Positions 10,706 through 22,684 of a DNA stretch of 64,000 nt are shown in pieces; within the stretch, counting starts at the first letter, position 1, and each line of letters opens with the position of its first letter. Below the pieces are notes generated by a model. The model did not search any database and was not told the DNA's origin. It saw only the letters and a list, made by a program, of their open reading frames with translations. The position numbers and the translations under genes were made by a program. Source of the stretch: Alitta virens (taxonomy: Eukaryota; Annelida; Polychaeta; Phyllodocida; Nereididae); NCBI GenBank assembly GCA_932294295.1, contig OW028585.1, positions 27,590,177 to 27,654,176 of the forward strand. The letters are read 5' to 3'.

Positions 10706-11146
10706 TTAGGTGGTCTTAATAGTGAGGTGGTCTTAATAGAGAGGTGGTCTTAATAGAGTGATGGCCTAAACAGTAAGGTGGTCTTAATATTGAGGTGGAC
10801 TTAATAGTGGTGGTCTTAATAGTGAGGTGGTCTTAATAATAAGGTGGTCTTAATAGTGAGGTGGTCATAATAGTGAGGTGGTCATAATAGTGAGGTGGTC
10901 TTAAAAGTGAGGTGGTCTTAATAGTGAGGTGGTCATAGGTCATAATAGTGAGGTGGACTTAATAGTAGTGGTCTTGATAATGAGGTGGTCTTAATAGTGA
11001 GGTGGTCTTAATAGAGTGGTGGTATTAATAGTGAGGTGGTATTAATAGTGAGGTGGTCTTAAAAGTGAAGTAGTCTTGATAGTGAGGTGGTCTTAATAGT
11101 GAGGTGGTTTTAATTGTGAAGTAGTCTTGATAGTGAGGTGGTCTTT
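10706..11146 (+). repeat. minisatellite, 17-bp unit GAGGTGGTCTTAATAGT
   Basis: Roughly 26 imperfect tandem copies of a 17-18-base unit of the form GAGGTGGTCTTAATAGT, with variants (GTCATAATAGT, GTCTTGATAGT, GTCTTAAAAGT). It lies in the spacer of inverted repeat A. A second array of the same unit is at 31,351-31,652, and single units occur near 22,004 and, inverted, near 18,107. Confidence 0.95.
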
Positions 11147-11149
11147 GCA

Positions 11150-12010
11150 TGGGGTACCTCTTTAATAAGTCCTTGAAATGTACATGATATTCATAACCTA
11201 CAGTGTTGAGTTCACATTTTATGAGGTACCAGCATGTGAACTTTATTTCGTGGTCAATGTGTTATGGGTTGGTTGATTGCTTGCTTTGCTATAAATTTGG
11301 CTGGTAGACTGTCCGGCATTATATGGCTGGCTGGCTGGTAGTCAGGCATAATACTTGCCTAATGCCCAAGAAATATACTGTCTGCTAAATGCACCAGAAG
11401 TATGATTTATTGTTTGATTCCCTTGTGAATATATATGATAATTTACTGGAAATATGGCTCAATATTCTGTTGCCCCAAACTACTTCAAAGAAACAGCCAT
11501 ATAATTCATTATGTTCTTCCCGAATACTAGTTCCTAATTGCAGCCATATCACGTGAAATAATGGGTGATACAGGCCAGGTGATCTGCATTTCATACCACA
11601 TAGAATGACGTTAATGTATGCCCAAATAAGGAAGCTCAAACGTTGCTATTTCCAAATAAGGGCGAAAGGCGTATAACCAAAAAAGCCTGAGCAACGACAG
11701 TTGATATAGCAGGTTAATAACCGCCTTAAATGATAAATTATAGTGCAGGAATGTATGTACTAAACAAAGTAATAGATGGAGTTATATGGCATTAATATGT
11801 TGCGAATCGAAGACGTTCATGACATCGGTGAAGTTGCACTCAGTCTTGTTCCCAAACTTGCAGCAACTTGCATCATGACACATTTTATTCAATAACTTTG
11901 TCAATTTCCATTCGATTTTCCAAAAGTTCCTCATGGCTACGCACCCACCTCATCTGAGTTATCAAACTGATCAGATCAGGGAATCATGGGGTTTTCCTAT
12001 AAGACCATAA
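11150..12010. other. gene-free stretch
   Basis: No gene recognised. A short CTGGCTGG run lies near 11,325. An 84-codon minus-strand frame at 11,385-11,639 has no family character. Confidence 0.4.
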
Positions 12011-12015
12011 GGGGC

Positions 12016-12200
12016 GGGGCCTAGCTCAGAGGTAGCCCTCTGGGCTTCCAACCGATGGGTCTCGGGTTCGATTCCCGGTCAAGCCTATGTTGGATGGCTG
12101 TTTCATCCTTTGTCTCATTGCCATGGTCTCTGCCTGTCCTAATTAGCCCAACTGCGGCAGAAATACAGGACGTAAAGCCCTAATCACACACACGCACACA
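12016..12200 (+). mobile_element. tRNA-derived SINE (family S), copy 3
   Basis: Head with A box TAGCTCAGAGG and B box GGTTCGATTCC, body words GATGGCTGTTTCATCC, CATTGCCATGGTCTCTGCC and TAATTAGCCCAACTG, GCAGAAATACAGGACGTAAA, and a short CA/CG tail. It lies in the spacer of inverted repeat A. Confidence 0.9.
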
Positions 12201-12463
12201 ACCTATAAGACCATATCTGCTAGGTATATAGGCAGCGTCAGGCTGGTTTGTGACTATGCTGTACTGGTATTAGAGTGCTGAGCCCTCCACATACTGGGTA
12301 TATGCATTATACTTTTTTTCTTTTTTCTTGGCTTCCAGTCAGATTGGTAGGATTCCAATCACAACATACTGCAGACTGACACATGTCTATGGTGCTTTAT
12401 TGTGATGTGTGTTGCAATGAAAACTTCATGCCCAATTTCCATAAACTTTTTATTTCAAGATGT

Positions 12464-12665
12464 TTAAATTAGAATTACAATCAACTTTTGCCATGATATT
12501 GGAATTTTCTATAATTCATTGTATGCCTCGCTGTCAATTAACGTTGGTAGTTTTCTCCATGGTATTTGAAGTTTGTGTGTGTGTGTGGATAAAAATGTAT
12601 ATACAATACTATATAGCTCCTGTGATCCATATTTTGCGTTCATATACAAAGCAGAGCAGCACAAA
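12464..12665 (-). repeat. inverted repeat A, right arm
   Basis: Reverse complement of the two left-arm parts (10,178-10,257 and 10,565-10,672), here nearly continuous. It ends at 12,665, where the GT-rich tail of an inverted SINE begins, so it abuts the left arm of inverted repeat B. Confidence 0.85.
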
Positions 12666-12666
12666 A

Positions 12667-12862
12667 ATGTGTGTGTGTGTGTGTGTGTGTGATTAGAGCT
12701 TAACGTCCTGTATTTCTGCACCTGATGGGCTAATTAGGACAGGCAGAGACCATGGCAATGAGACGAAGGAGGAAACAGCCATCCAACATAGGTTCGACCA
12801 GGAATTGAACCCCGGACACAGTGGTTGGAAGCCCAGCGCACAACCACTAAGCTAGGTCCCCA
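12667..12862 (-). mobile_element. tRNA-derived SINE (family S), copy 4, inverted
   Basis: Read on the minus strand: head with CTTAGTGGTTG-type D arm and a B-box region (GGTTCAATTCC), then the standard body and a (CA)n tail (seen as GT on plus). The same SINE with the same flank (ATAGGGATGGGG-type junction) is in the right arm of inverted repeat B at 21,497, in the opposite orientation, so the insertion is older than the inverted duplication. Confidence 0.9.
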
Positions 12863-14089
12863 TCCCTATTTATGGAATCTACAACTTCATTTGCATATTT
12901 CGTATCTTTTGTTCATAATGTAATTGGTTATATAACAAATGTTATAGTGCTATATTTGATCCATTTCACTTCACAAGGTCACATACTACACCCACAAGGT
13001 CACATACTATACCCACAAGGTCACACTGTCTTATGTCACATTGATTGATTAATTGATAAAATATGTTACTAATGCAGAGTAACAATCAGACAAAATACAG
13101 TTTTAAAATCGACCCTGCTGATAACAATAAAATCAAATATATAATATGAAATCATATAAAAAATAATATAAATTTAGAAATAATTAAAAGATAAACAAAT
13201 GGATCAAAATCAACATTCCAAAACAACCTGTTATTGTTTAAACAGAATACAACCCGAAAAAACAAAAACAAAAAACACTCTGTGACAGTCTGAGTTTAGC
13301 AGTCGGAGTAGGGTCACTCTACTGTATCGTTAATTATCAGCAATTGCAATTAGTGACTTGAATTTGTTTTATCGCTTGTAAATGCAATGCTTCTCATATA
13401 ACAAGATTTTAGAATAAAAATCACATTTGTCTGAGCAACTGAGTGTAAAATAAACCACTAAGGTCACATGACCTGATTGATGTATTACAGTTGTCGGGCA
13501 ACCCAGTAGTTGCTGATTCTTCTGTATTTAGTTTTTCAATGCCGTTCACTGCACAACGCTAGATAGTAGTCGGTTAGAACTCACAGTCAATGATCGTCCT
13601 ACCTCCTTTAGTGGCAGCTGCTAAGTTTATTGCTTAACATTTGGCCATTCAATCATGCTGCCACTTAAGTGCTAACTCATCGTTTGCTACCATTATTACA
13701 TAATAAATTTTAATATTTCATGCAGGGCCCTCAGCCAATGTTGACGGCCATCACTGCATAAAATAAAATCACACTGTGAGTTTTCAACCAAAAACATATT
13801 GTTTGTCATGACTGGGGGGGGGGGGGTCTTAAGACAAAGAAAATTCTGCTACAGCTGTCCAAAGGTATGTAAGAACTAAATGAAGCATCAAGAAGCCGAA
13901 CCTAGCCATAACTAGCTGAATATAGGCTATGTATAGTCAGCTCAACATATTTTAATCTAAATGAGCAATTATATTATTAAATTAGATACTTCTCAATTAT
14001 ACATGTAAAACTAATTTCATTATCATCTATGAATGCCCACATTTCTTGGAATATAACAAAATTTATAATGATGGTAAGACAAGTAAAAG

Positions 14090-14435
14090 ATCCCACCCAT
14101 GGGGTAAATGTGTAACATGGGTGGACTCCTTCTCTCTCTCACCTCATCAATCAATCCTCGATAGTGGCAAGAACTTGCCTTAGAGGGCTGCACTTTCCAT
14201 ATATATCTATCTACCTATCTATCTGTCTATCCATCTATCCATTTATCTATCCATCTATCCATCTATCTATCCATCTATCTATCCATCTACCTACCTAACT
14301 ATCTATCTATCGATCTAGAATGGAAGCTTCGATGTCAGATGGAAGTAGCATGAATTTAATTGGTTGCGCCTTGTACTTGGGTCTCTTTGATGGGGCATGT
14401 AAAGACTCCACCTATGGGTCAATGTGTCAGAGATT
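14090..14435 (-). repeat. dispersed repeat family T with (TATC)n core, copy 1
   Basis: Flanks of a TATC/CATC array at 14,200-14,318. One side (14,090-14,199, read on minus) gives GTGCAGCCCTCTAAGGC, TCGAGGATTGATTGATGAGG and GTCCACCCATGTTACAC. The other side gives CATCTGACATCGAAGCTTCC and a GGTGGAGTCTTTAC-like end. The same words flank GATA arrays at 19,620-19,990 and 28,454-28,790, with fragments at 38,630, 44,090, 53,490 and 61,310. Likely a short non-autonomous element carrying its own microsatellite. Confidence 0.75.
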
Positions 14436-14904
14436 ATAATTATGTCAATATGACGTAGTTAACACAGGTTATTGGCAGGATAATTATAATGCCATTGCAA
14501 AAATCCCATTTGACATCCCAATATTAGAATTAGGTGCTAATCATATACTCCCACCTATGTTTATCACAAATTGGCAATATTGGATCATTAGTTTAGAAAA
14601 TGACTTTCTGTTCTGTGAAATGGGATAATCTATTAGTAATTATTATGTTCATTATCAAGATATAAAGTTATATATTAAGCTAAAATGTCAGTTACCGTTG
14701 ACATAGGCCTAAAGTGAAAATATATTTTATGAATATCTCTAGAATTATGTAAACTTGTCTAAAATGACTGACCCCTGAATATATTATGACTAACAAATTA
14801 GTCAGCTTTAACAACTTAGTCAACCATAGTCAATCTTATGCAATTGACATATTTTTGACTAATTTGTTAGTCATTTTGCTCTCTGGTGACAAAATTCTGT
14901 TTTC

Positions 14905-16853
14905 CTTTTTTTTTTAAATTACCTTGATTCAGACTAAGACAAATAGTCTAAACATGTTATAAATGTCACAATTACATTAGTTGAACAGAAAAAGATCAAC
15001 ATTAGGGTGGATTAATAATGCAAAACAGGTTTCTTATTTCTTCTTTTTTTTTTGCATTATCAATGTAACCTACCCACAGTTGTTTATATTTTGTACAACT
15101 TTTTTTTTTCCATTAATTATTCATTCTTTTCATTACATTGCTTTCATAATGCAGCAATGTCTGCAAAAAAGTATTTTTTCCCCATTGGCATAGGAGTATG
15201 GAATTAATTTACAACAATCTGAGGCCTGTCTGTTCAAATGTTTTGCCTAAGGCTAATGTAACCCTTTTTGGCACTTCTTGAGGTGGATGTCCAGAACAAC
15301 AAACAGGTTTCTTGAGTTTTCTTTCTGTAAGAACATTTTGTTACAGTTGTTTTTAATCTGCAGATTGTAGAAATCCCCGGTTTCATTTAATATTTGCTGT
15401 ACATATTATAGGAATCGCAATATTCCAGGAATTCAGATATAAAGAAATTCTGACATATATTTTAAAATAAAGTTCATTTGAATTTATATAAGTTTAATTA
15501 TTGCACACATTTATTATTCAAAATTATATTATTTTCTATATGAAACTTAGGTTTTCTGTTCATACTAGATATTTGCTATTTTTTTTTGTCCAAAACTAGT
15601 AGTTGTTAAAATTAGTCACACTGTCGGGTAGTCATTGTGACTACTTGCTTGTGAAAGGGGTTTGTACAGTTCAGGCAGCTAACATTTGCCTAACGTTTTA
15701 GTCAGTTTTACTAACTTTTACTACAGTTTTAGACTTTGTCTAGAATGACTGAGCCCCGTAGACATTTTTGACTAACATTTTAGTCAAATTTATGTGATGA
15801 GTTTGTCAGACTTAGTCACTATCGTGTATGTCAATTGTCATAATGACTACATTTTTTGATAGTCAAAAAATTGTCCCTTTACATGATACTGTTGAACTAG
15901 TTAGTCATATTTAGTCAAATAAGACTAACTTGTTTGTCACAAACATCCATAAACATCATTATGGACAGCTTTGCAGCATAGGTAAGCTCTTACGAAAAAA
16001 AATAAAAATGTTTTGATAATTCTTAAAATGTTAATGATTTTAAAATGTTTACTGGTTTAATTATTAAAGGTTATGTCACAAAGTTCATATTTAATGTCTA
16101 CATCCGTGACTGTATTATAATCATAATTCAATATTTCCTTGTCTTAAAGACCACCTGGCTATTAATTCACAATCGAAAACTACTAAACATTTCTATGAGA
16201 TTTCAATGGCTGTAGAAGTATCTGACATGTTGACAAGGCTTGTACAGGAAAATGATGTCATTATTCCGTTTGTTAATGTTGATGTTACGAATAATTATTT
16301 TTTATTTATCAAGGAGCGTATGCTTGGAATAGTCCATATAAAAAACGGGTCTGTTTTAGGCCTACTACTGACGTCGGTAGTGTCAGCAGCTCACCTAATA
16401 CCCAAGGTACCAGACGCTTTGATTAGTCTGAACTGCTGACTGTCGGTAGTTGTTGTATTTTTGCAACCTATATTCTTCAGGGGATATTGCTTATTTCCTT
16501 GACACCAGTAAATGATTGTGTAAGCAACACAGAGCTACCACTTACTGACTTCAGGATAAGACATTAATTGGCCAACAACTGATGTCGGCAAGAAGTAGTA
16601 GAAGGTCAAGCCCAGAACTGCTAACTGTCAGCAGTGGGTTATTATTCTACCTTCTACTAACGTCAGTAGCATGCCATTAAATAAAAATCAGTAAATGTTA
16701 CACTTTTGAAAGTTGCAGACATCGGAAGTGAAAAGCTATATGAACCACTGCTGACACTTTAGTAGTCTACCGACGTCACTAGCAAGCTAATATTTAAAAC
16801 CTACAGACAGTGGGCAAATGCTCCATTTTTGGAAGCTGCTGATGTCTGTAGTA
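14905..16853. other. inverted repeat B spacer, left half
   Basis: About 1.95 kb, not homologous by eye to the right half. It is dense in TTAGTCA/TGACTAA words (14,700-15,950) and, from 16,360 on, in degenerate copies of CTGCTGACNTCGGTAGT. A 77-codon plus-strand frame at 16,206-16,439 has no protein-family character. No gene is called. Confidence 0.5.
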
Positions 16854-17004
16854 ACAGGTTTCCTGTTCACTTCTGATGCTCCAGACGTTGGTAGGACACC
16901 TGTTTTGTGTTCGTTTCTTAGCTCAACTATTGAGCTAAGAAACGAAAACACTAAACAGGGGTCCTACCAACGTCTGGAGCATCAGAAGTGAACAGGAAAC
17001 CTGT
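16854..17004. repeat. near-perfect 150-bp palindrome (hairpin)
   Basis: A left arm (ACAGGTTTCCTGTTCACTTC ... CGTTTCTTAGCTCAA) and its near-exact inverse (TTGAGCTAAGAAACG ... GTGAACAGGAAACCTGT) of about 73 bases are separated by three bases (CTA) at 16,927-16,929. Only a few mismatches are present. It sits within about 6 bases of the midpoint of the spacer of inverted repeat B. Confidence 0.95.
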
Positions 17005-18962
17005 ATATGCACTTGGGTAGCAATTGCCTTTGTTACAAAAAACAATGAGAGAACATGCTTAGAACATGCAGAAAACAGTTGAATTATAACCCTAGTGAAA
17101 TATTGTGCAGTATGTATTTTGATAACATGTGTATGGTAAAAATGACATATGAGAGATATCACTTGATTAAAAACATATATACATTGGATGAAAATTATCT
17201 TGTTTGGTATTATTAGATAGTATTAGATATTTAGCCATCAAAATGTTAGTTATAGGATAAGAGGCAAATAAAAAGTTGTATATCTTACAAACATGGCAAA
17301 AACATGCATCTTTTACACATATAAGAAATTTTGTTGCCCAGCTTCTTTTCGAGGATATATTAAAGTGCGGCTATGAATCTATACATCAAGTATTTTTAAT
17401 TTGACACATGCATGCTTAAAGCCATATCTGACAATGGTTATTGTAAATTAACCTATTTCGTAAATAAAAATTTAGCACTTCTTATTCTTAACTACAGATC
17501 TGCTGATGGTATTATAATTATTTGTCATTTATAACCATACGTGGGAGTATGATATGATTATCACATAACTATTGTCGTAATGGGCAGTATCAATTTAATG
17601 CTCCTTAGTTTCACAGCAGCATTTTTTTAAATGTGTATTTTCACTTTGCAGGGTCATTCAATGACAAATGATTCCAATTTGCATTAAAAAAATAAGCCAA
17701 GAAATTGAGAGTGTATGAAAATGTTTGAAACATTAACTTTTAGATATGCACTAAAAGTCTGAAGAAATAAATTTACAAAAATTGCCTTTAATTCCTTTTA
17801 AGAATTAAATTCATCTATTTTTACCAGAGAGAAATCATTTGTTTCAGAAAATAATCTTGCATTAAACAAGGGTGACCATAATAGGACACCTGGTGTCCTA
17901 ATATTGTCAGTATGAGGTTACTTGTTTTGATGGGCCGTATTTTATGACAAACAAATATTTAGCTTTTGCAAAGTTAAATAATTATGCCTAATATGTGCAC
18001 GACTTTTATTGATAGCCCTATTAAACAAAAACCTGACCATTATAGGGGCACCATACGTTAGTACTTTTAATCGGAATGCATGTTTACATTTAAATCACCT
18101 CTCTTTTAAGACCACCTTGCCATAATGTGAAGTCTGGAACCCAAGGGTCTAATTAGGGCTTAGCCTAAATCTACCAAAATAGGGCAATACAATAGAGTAT
18201 TTTCACTAAACAGCCCTGTATTCAGCAGAACATAATTCTTTCCTCTCCTCTTATTACTCATATTGCTTTTCAGACGCAGTAGGTAATAACTAAGTGAAAA
18301 TACTGCTGCTAGGATGCACTTTGCTTAGGCCAATCACAGCCAAGGGTGGGAACTTTTTCATCCAACATAATTGCAGTATTCTGTTTGAGCCACCTGGTGG
18401 AAATACAGAGAACCTTCCATGAAAATCCACTATTAATTCCAGTTGAGTCAGTGCAAAGCCAATATCTCTGGTGCATTGTATGGAATGTCTGTGACACTTG
18501 GGCTAATTTACTGCACCATTCAGTGGGGCACTTAGCCAGATTGCTCAGACATTTTCATTATAGTACTTTGGTGTAAGAGTCTGCTGCATTGATGTCTTAT
18601 TCATTAGAGGGTGGTTGAGCATGGCAATATTATGATCAAATATTTAATATTTGTATGCACACAAATTGTACAACATTTATGGTTATCATTGCTAAGCACG
18701 GGATGCTAAGGAATATGAAGGAAGCATCACAATTATTGGAAATTTTTTCCTGATTTTCGATTATTATAAAAAAATAAATAAAAGAAGAAGGATAAAACAA
18801 ATGTCAAAATGAAGCTTAAAAGTAGAAGTACTATAATCTAGATATATCATTCAGCTGCCAACACAAATACCAAACATTTCCAAGACATTGTAGCAGTTTG
18901 ATTCACATTTTTGATTCACATTTTTTATTGCGCAAAATGATACATCAGTGGTGTCATGAAAT
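17005..18962. other. inverted repeat B spacer, right half
   Basis: About 1.96 kb, AT-rich. It has overlapping 60-76-codon frames near 18,309-18,576 on both strands but nothing recognisable. A single inverted AAGACCACCTTGCC unit at 18,107 relates to the minisatellite unit. GGACACCTGGTGTCC near 17,883 is a short perfect palindrome. Confidence 0.5.
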
Positions 18963-21690
18963 GAAAACAGAATTTTGTCAGCTTAGTGCAAAATGACCAA
19001 CAAATTAGTACAAAATATGTCAATTGCATAAGATTGACTATGGTTGACTAAGTTGTTGAAACTGACTAATTTATTACATAATATATTCAGAGGTCAGTCA
19101 TTTTAGACAAGTTTACATAATTCTAGAGATATTCTTAAAATATATTTTCACTTTAGGCCTATGTCAAAGGTAACTGACAATTTAGGTTAATATATAACTT
19201 TATATCTTGATAATGAACATAATAATTAATAAGAGATTATCCCATTTCACAGAACAGAAAGTCATTTTCTAAACTAATGATCCAATACTTGCCAATTTGT
19301 GATAAACATAGGTGGGAGTATATGATTAGCACCTAATTCTAATATTGGGATGTCAAATGGGATTTTTGACAAAGGCAGTATAATTATCCTGCCAATAATC
19401 TGTGATACCTACGTCATATTGACATAATTATAATCTCTGTATTGTCAGTAATTTGTGCGTGGGATGATATTGTACAAATGCAAAATACTCTTTACTCGTT
19501 CACGCCTAATTTGAATGTCAATAACCAAGATGTCAGCGAGCTTATGTGACTCGAGCTAAAGCAGACGTAGATAGGAGATAATGAGGTTGAGAGTCCACAC
19601 TATATGTTACATAATCATTGACCCATAGGTGGAGTCTTTACCGTGCCCCATCAGAGATACCAAGTACAGGGCGCAACCAATTATATTCATTCCATCTGAC
19701 ATCGAAGCTTCCATTTTAGATAGATAGATAGATAGATAGTAGGTAGATAGATAGGAAGATGGATAGATAGATAGATAGATGGATAGATAGATAGATAGGT
19801 GGATATGTAAATAGATAGATTGATAGATAAATAGATAGATTGATAGATAGATAGATAGATAGATATGGGAAGTGCAGCCCTCTAAGGCATGTTCTTGCCG
19901 CTATCGAGGATTGATTGATGAGGTGAGAGAGAGAAGGAGTCCACCCATGTTACACATTTACCCCATGGGCAGGGTCTTTTACTTGCCTTACCATCATTAT
20001 AATTTTTTTATATTCCAAGAAATGTGGGCATTCATAGATGATAATGAAATTAGTTTTACATGTATAATTGAGAAGTATCTAATTAATAATATAATTGTTC
20101 ATTATAGTCTAAAATATGTTGAGCTGACTATACATAGCCTATATTCAGCTAGTTATGGCTAGATCTTGCTTCTTGATGCTTCATTTAGTTCTTACATACC
20201 TTTGGACAGCTGTAGCAGAATTTTCTTTGTCTTAAGACCCCCCCCCCCAGTCATGACAAACAATATGTTTTTGGTTGAAAACTCACAGTGTGATTTTATT
20301 TTAAGCAGTGATGGCCGTCAACATTGGCTGAGGGCCCTGCATGAAATATTAAAATTTATTATGTAATAATGGTAGCAAACGATGAGTTAGCACTTAAGTG
20401 GCAGCATGATTGAATGGCCAAATGCTAAGTGATAAACTTAGCAGCTGCCACTAAAGGAGGTAGGACGATCATTGACTGTGAGTTCTAACCGACTACTATC
20501 TAGCGTTGTGCAGTGAACGGAATTGAAAAACTAAATACAGAAGAACCGGCAACTACTGGGTTGCCCGACAACTGTAATGCATCAATCTGGTCATGTGACC
20601 TTAGTGGTTTATTTTACACTCAGTTGCTGGGGGCCTCAGTCAAATGTGATTTTTATTCTGAAATCTTGTTATATGAGAAGCATTGCATTTACAAGCGATA
20701 AAACAAATTCAAGTCACTAATTGTAATTGCTGATAATTAACGATACAGTAGAATGACCCAACTCCGACTGTTAAGCTCAGACTGTCACAGAGTGTTTTTG
20801 TGTTTTTTTTTCGTATTAAATTGATGAATAGGTTAATAAGTCACTGTAAAGCTGGGTTGTATTATGTTTAAACAATAACAGGTTGTTTTGGAATGTTGAT
20901 TTTGGTCCATTCGTTTACCTTTTAATTATTTCTAACTTTTTAACTGCCAATTTCAGGTCATTTATTTGTATTTATTAGTTTTAATCTAATTTTCTTTCTT
21001 TAAAGATTTACAGTTATTTTAACTCTATTTCCAATTATGAACATGTAGTATTGTATCATGCAAGAATTAGAATCAGAAACAGTTGATTTTCATTGACATG
21101 CATACATCTGTAGACTTATCAAAATATTAACACTTCTGAATCACATAAAAAGAAGATATTTATAATTATAATATAAGAAAAGCAATATAATATTATGGAG
21201 GAAACCCTCTTAAAGCGCTTTAAAAATGTACTACTACTACTAATAATAATAAATGCAATGCCTGGGTGGTAATGTACACATTTCAATCATTTTAATAATA
21301 TTTTATTCCATTACCTTGATAACATGTTTTTAAGAATTTATTCATGTATCGAGCTTGTCATTTATGGAATCGTGCCAAATGATTTTAAAGATATCACTTT
21401 ACTCTCTGCGTTTCAATTTTGTTTGGATCACTATCAGCAGGGTCGATTTTAAACAATTAAGATAATAATTAAGTTGTAGATTCCATAAATAGGGATGGGG
21501 GCCTAGCTCAGTGCTAGTGTGCTGGGCTTCCAACCACTGTGTCCCAGGTTCAATTCCCGGTTGAGCCTAAATTGGATGGCTGTTTCATCCATCATCTCAT
21601 TGCCATTGTCCCTACCTATCCTAATTAGCCCATCAGGTGCAAAAATACAGGACATAAAGCCATAATCCACCCACACACCACCCTGCCTGT
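18963..21690 (-). repeat. inverted repeat B, right arm
   Basis: Reverse complement of 12,667-14,904, but longer. About 430 bases between roughly 20,940 and 21,390 have no counterpart in the left arm, and the GATA array is longer. The differing stretch contains AT-rich DNA and short TAA/CTA trinucleotide runs near 21,230. Confidence 0.93.
19620..19990 (+). repeat. dispersed repeat family T with (GATA)n core, copy 2
   Basis: The most complete copy. A GGTGGAGTCTTTAC-like start, then CAAGTACAGGGCGCAACC and CATCTGACATCGAAGCTTCC, a GATA array (19,715-19,866), then AGTGCAGCCCTCTAAGGC, TCGAGGATTGATTGATGAGG, GTCCACCCATGTTACACATT and TCTTTTACTTGCC. It is the inverted partner of the 14,090-14,435 copy through inverted repeat B. 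Confidence 0.8.
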
Positions 21691-21735
21691 AATTGGCCCA
21701 TCAGGTGCAGAAATACAGGACATTTTCCCTGCTGG
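21497..21735 (+). mobile_element. tRNA-derived SINE (family S), copy 5
   Basis: Head GGGGCCTAGCTCAGTGCTAG with a B box changed to GGTTCAATTCC, body GATGGCTGTTTCATCC and TAATTAGCCCATCAGG, then GCAAAAATACAGGACATAAA. The 3' module (GCCCATCAGGTGCAGAAATA) is partly repeated after the tail at about 21,695-21,722. Inverted-repeat partner of copy 4. Confidence 0.9.
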
Positions 21736-22255
21736 CTGTTGCACACTATTGACACTAATCTGGCTAGTATTTTGGGCTGATGAAGCAATATGTGAGAAAT
21801 TTGATGCCCACGTCGGTATCCTAATTATATATAAACTCATAGTAATACTCTTCAGAAATTGACTTGGCAGTGTTAGGCCTATTAATTTGTAGTAATGAGA
21901 AAATTTGAGATATTGATACATGGTGTACCCATATTTTATATTGATGCATACAGTGAAATCTCACCATGAAGACCATGTAGGTGCAAAGTACCTTCCTTGA
22001 TATTGAGGTGGTCTTAATTTTTATATTCATTTTCATATCCTTAATTTCATATTAAATTATAATAAATGGACCTTACAGGTTGAATACAATACAAACTTTT
22101 TCATAATCAAAGATTTACTTCAGATTGATAAATGTCACTCCTCCATCACAAGCATGTCTTCTAATGTATCTATTATATAAACGTCAGTTGTACCTGGTGA
22201 GTTTTAAGTTTATGTTAAATTCTAATTGATTTATTGTATACACTGTTATAAGTGG
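21736..22255. other. gene-free stretch
   Basis: No gene recognised. A single GAGGTGGTCTTAAT unit at about 22,004 is related to the two minisatellite arrays. Confidence 0.4.
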
Positions 22256-22360
22256 GGCCCTTTGTCAGCGACAGCATGGCTGTCTTAGAAGGGCCCTCCT
22301 GATCTTGTATATTTTTTTATACTTTTTCAAATAAATTTGTTCTTAGTTCTGAGTTCTAAT
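22256..22360 (+). mobile_element. possible LINE 3' end remnant
   Basis: GGGGCCCTTTGTCAGCGACA and GGCTGTCTTAGAAGGGCCCT, then a T-rich stretch with an AATAAA signal and a short tail with repeated AGTTCT-type words. This resembles the untranslated 3' end of CR1/L2-type LINEs, without any preserved coding part. Inference only. Confidence 0.35.
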
Positions 22361-22684
22361 GCAGAGGTGTATGTAGCTGGGTGACCTAATGGTCAATTCC
22401 TTATTGGACAGCTCTGCTGAAGATCCAAGCTTCGATCCCTGGCTTTGTCACTCTTCATGAGCTGCATTCAATGTATATATCCTTTAACTATGAAATGCTG
22501 TAGTCCAAACTGGCTGGATTTGTTGAGATGTGAATGACTTGTATTCCCATCATTAATACTCTTAAATTTATAACACAACTGCACCCAGGTTTAAATGTGT
22601 AATTGGCTACAGATAGTGATGGCATTTGTTGAGCGCAATGACTCAAAGACCACCGTAATGGCTGCAAGCTTGGCGTATACTCCT

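Larger units (their letters stand above)
12667..14904 (+). repeat. inverted repeat B, left arm
   Basis: About 2.24 kb matching the reverse complement of 18,963-21,690. Checkpoints in order: SINE head at 12,862 with 21,497; ATCGACCCTGCTGATA with 21,440; CCTGTTATTGTTTAAACA with 20,870; GTCGGGCAACCCAGTAG with 20,560; a G-run (13,816) with a C-run (20,240); TATC array with GATA array; CCCATTTGACATCCCA (14,505) with 19,361; ACAAAATTCTGTTTTC (14,904) with 18,963. The similarity ends abruptly there. No coding frame is conserved between the arms. Confidence 0.95.

Noticed and set aside
10706..11146. CRISPR array
   Set aside because: The units are contiguous 17-base repeats without unique spacers, in a metazoan-type sequence. 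It is a minisatellite.
10023..12721. Shared peptide between frames at 10,023 (+) and 12,509 (-)
   Set aside because: Explained by inverted repeat A. The frames run into unrelated flanks and the SINE.
22370..22450. tRNA-like block (CTGGGTGACC ... GCTTCGATCCC)
   Set aside because: Only a vague B-box resemblance. No consistent cloverleaf or SINE body follows.
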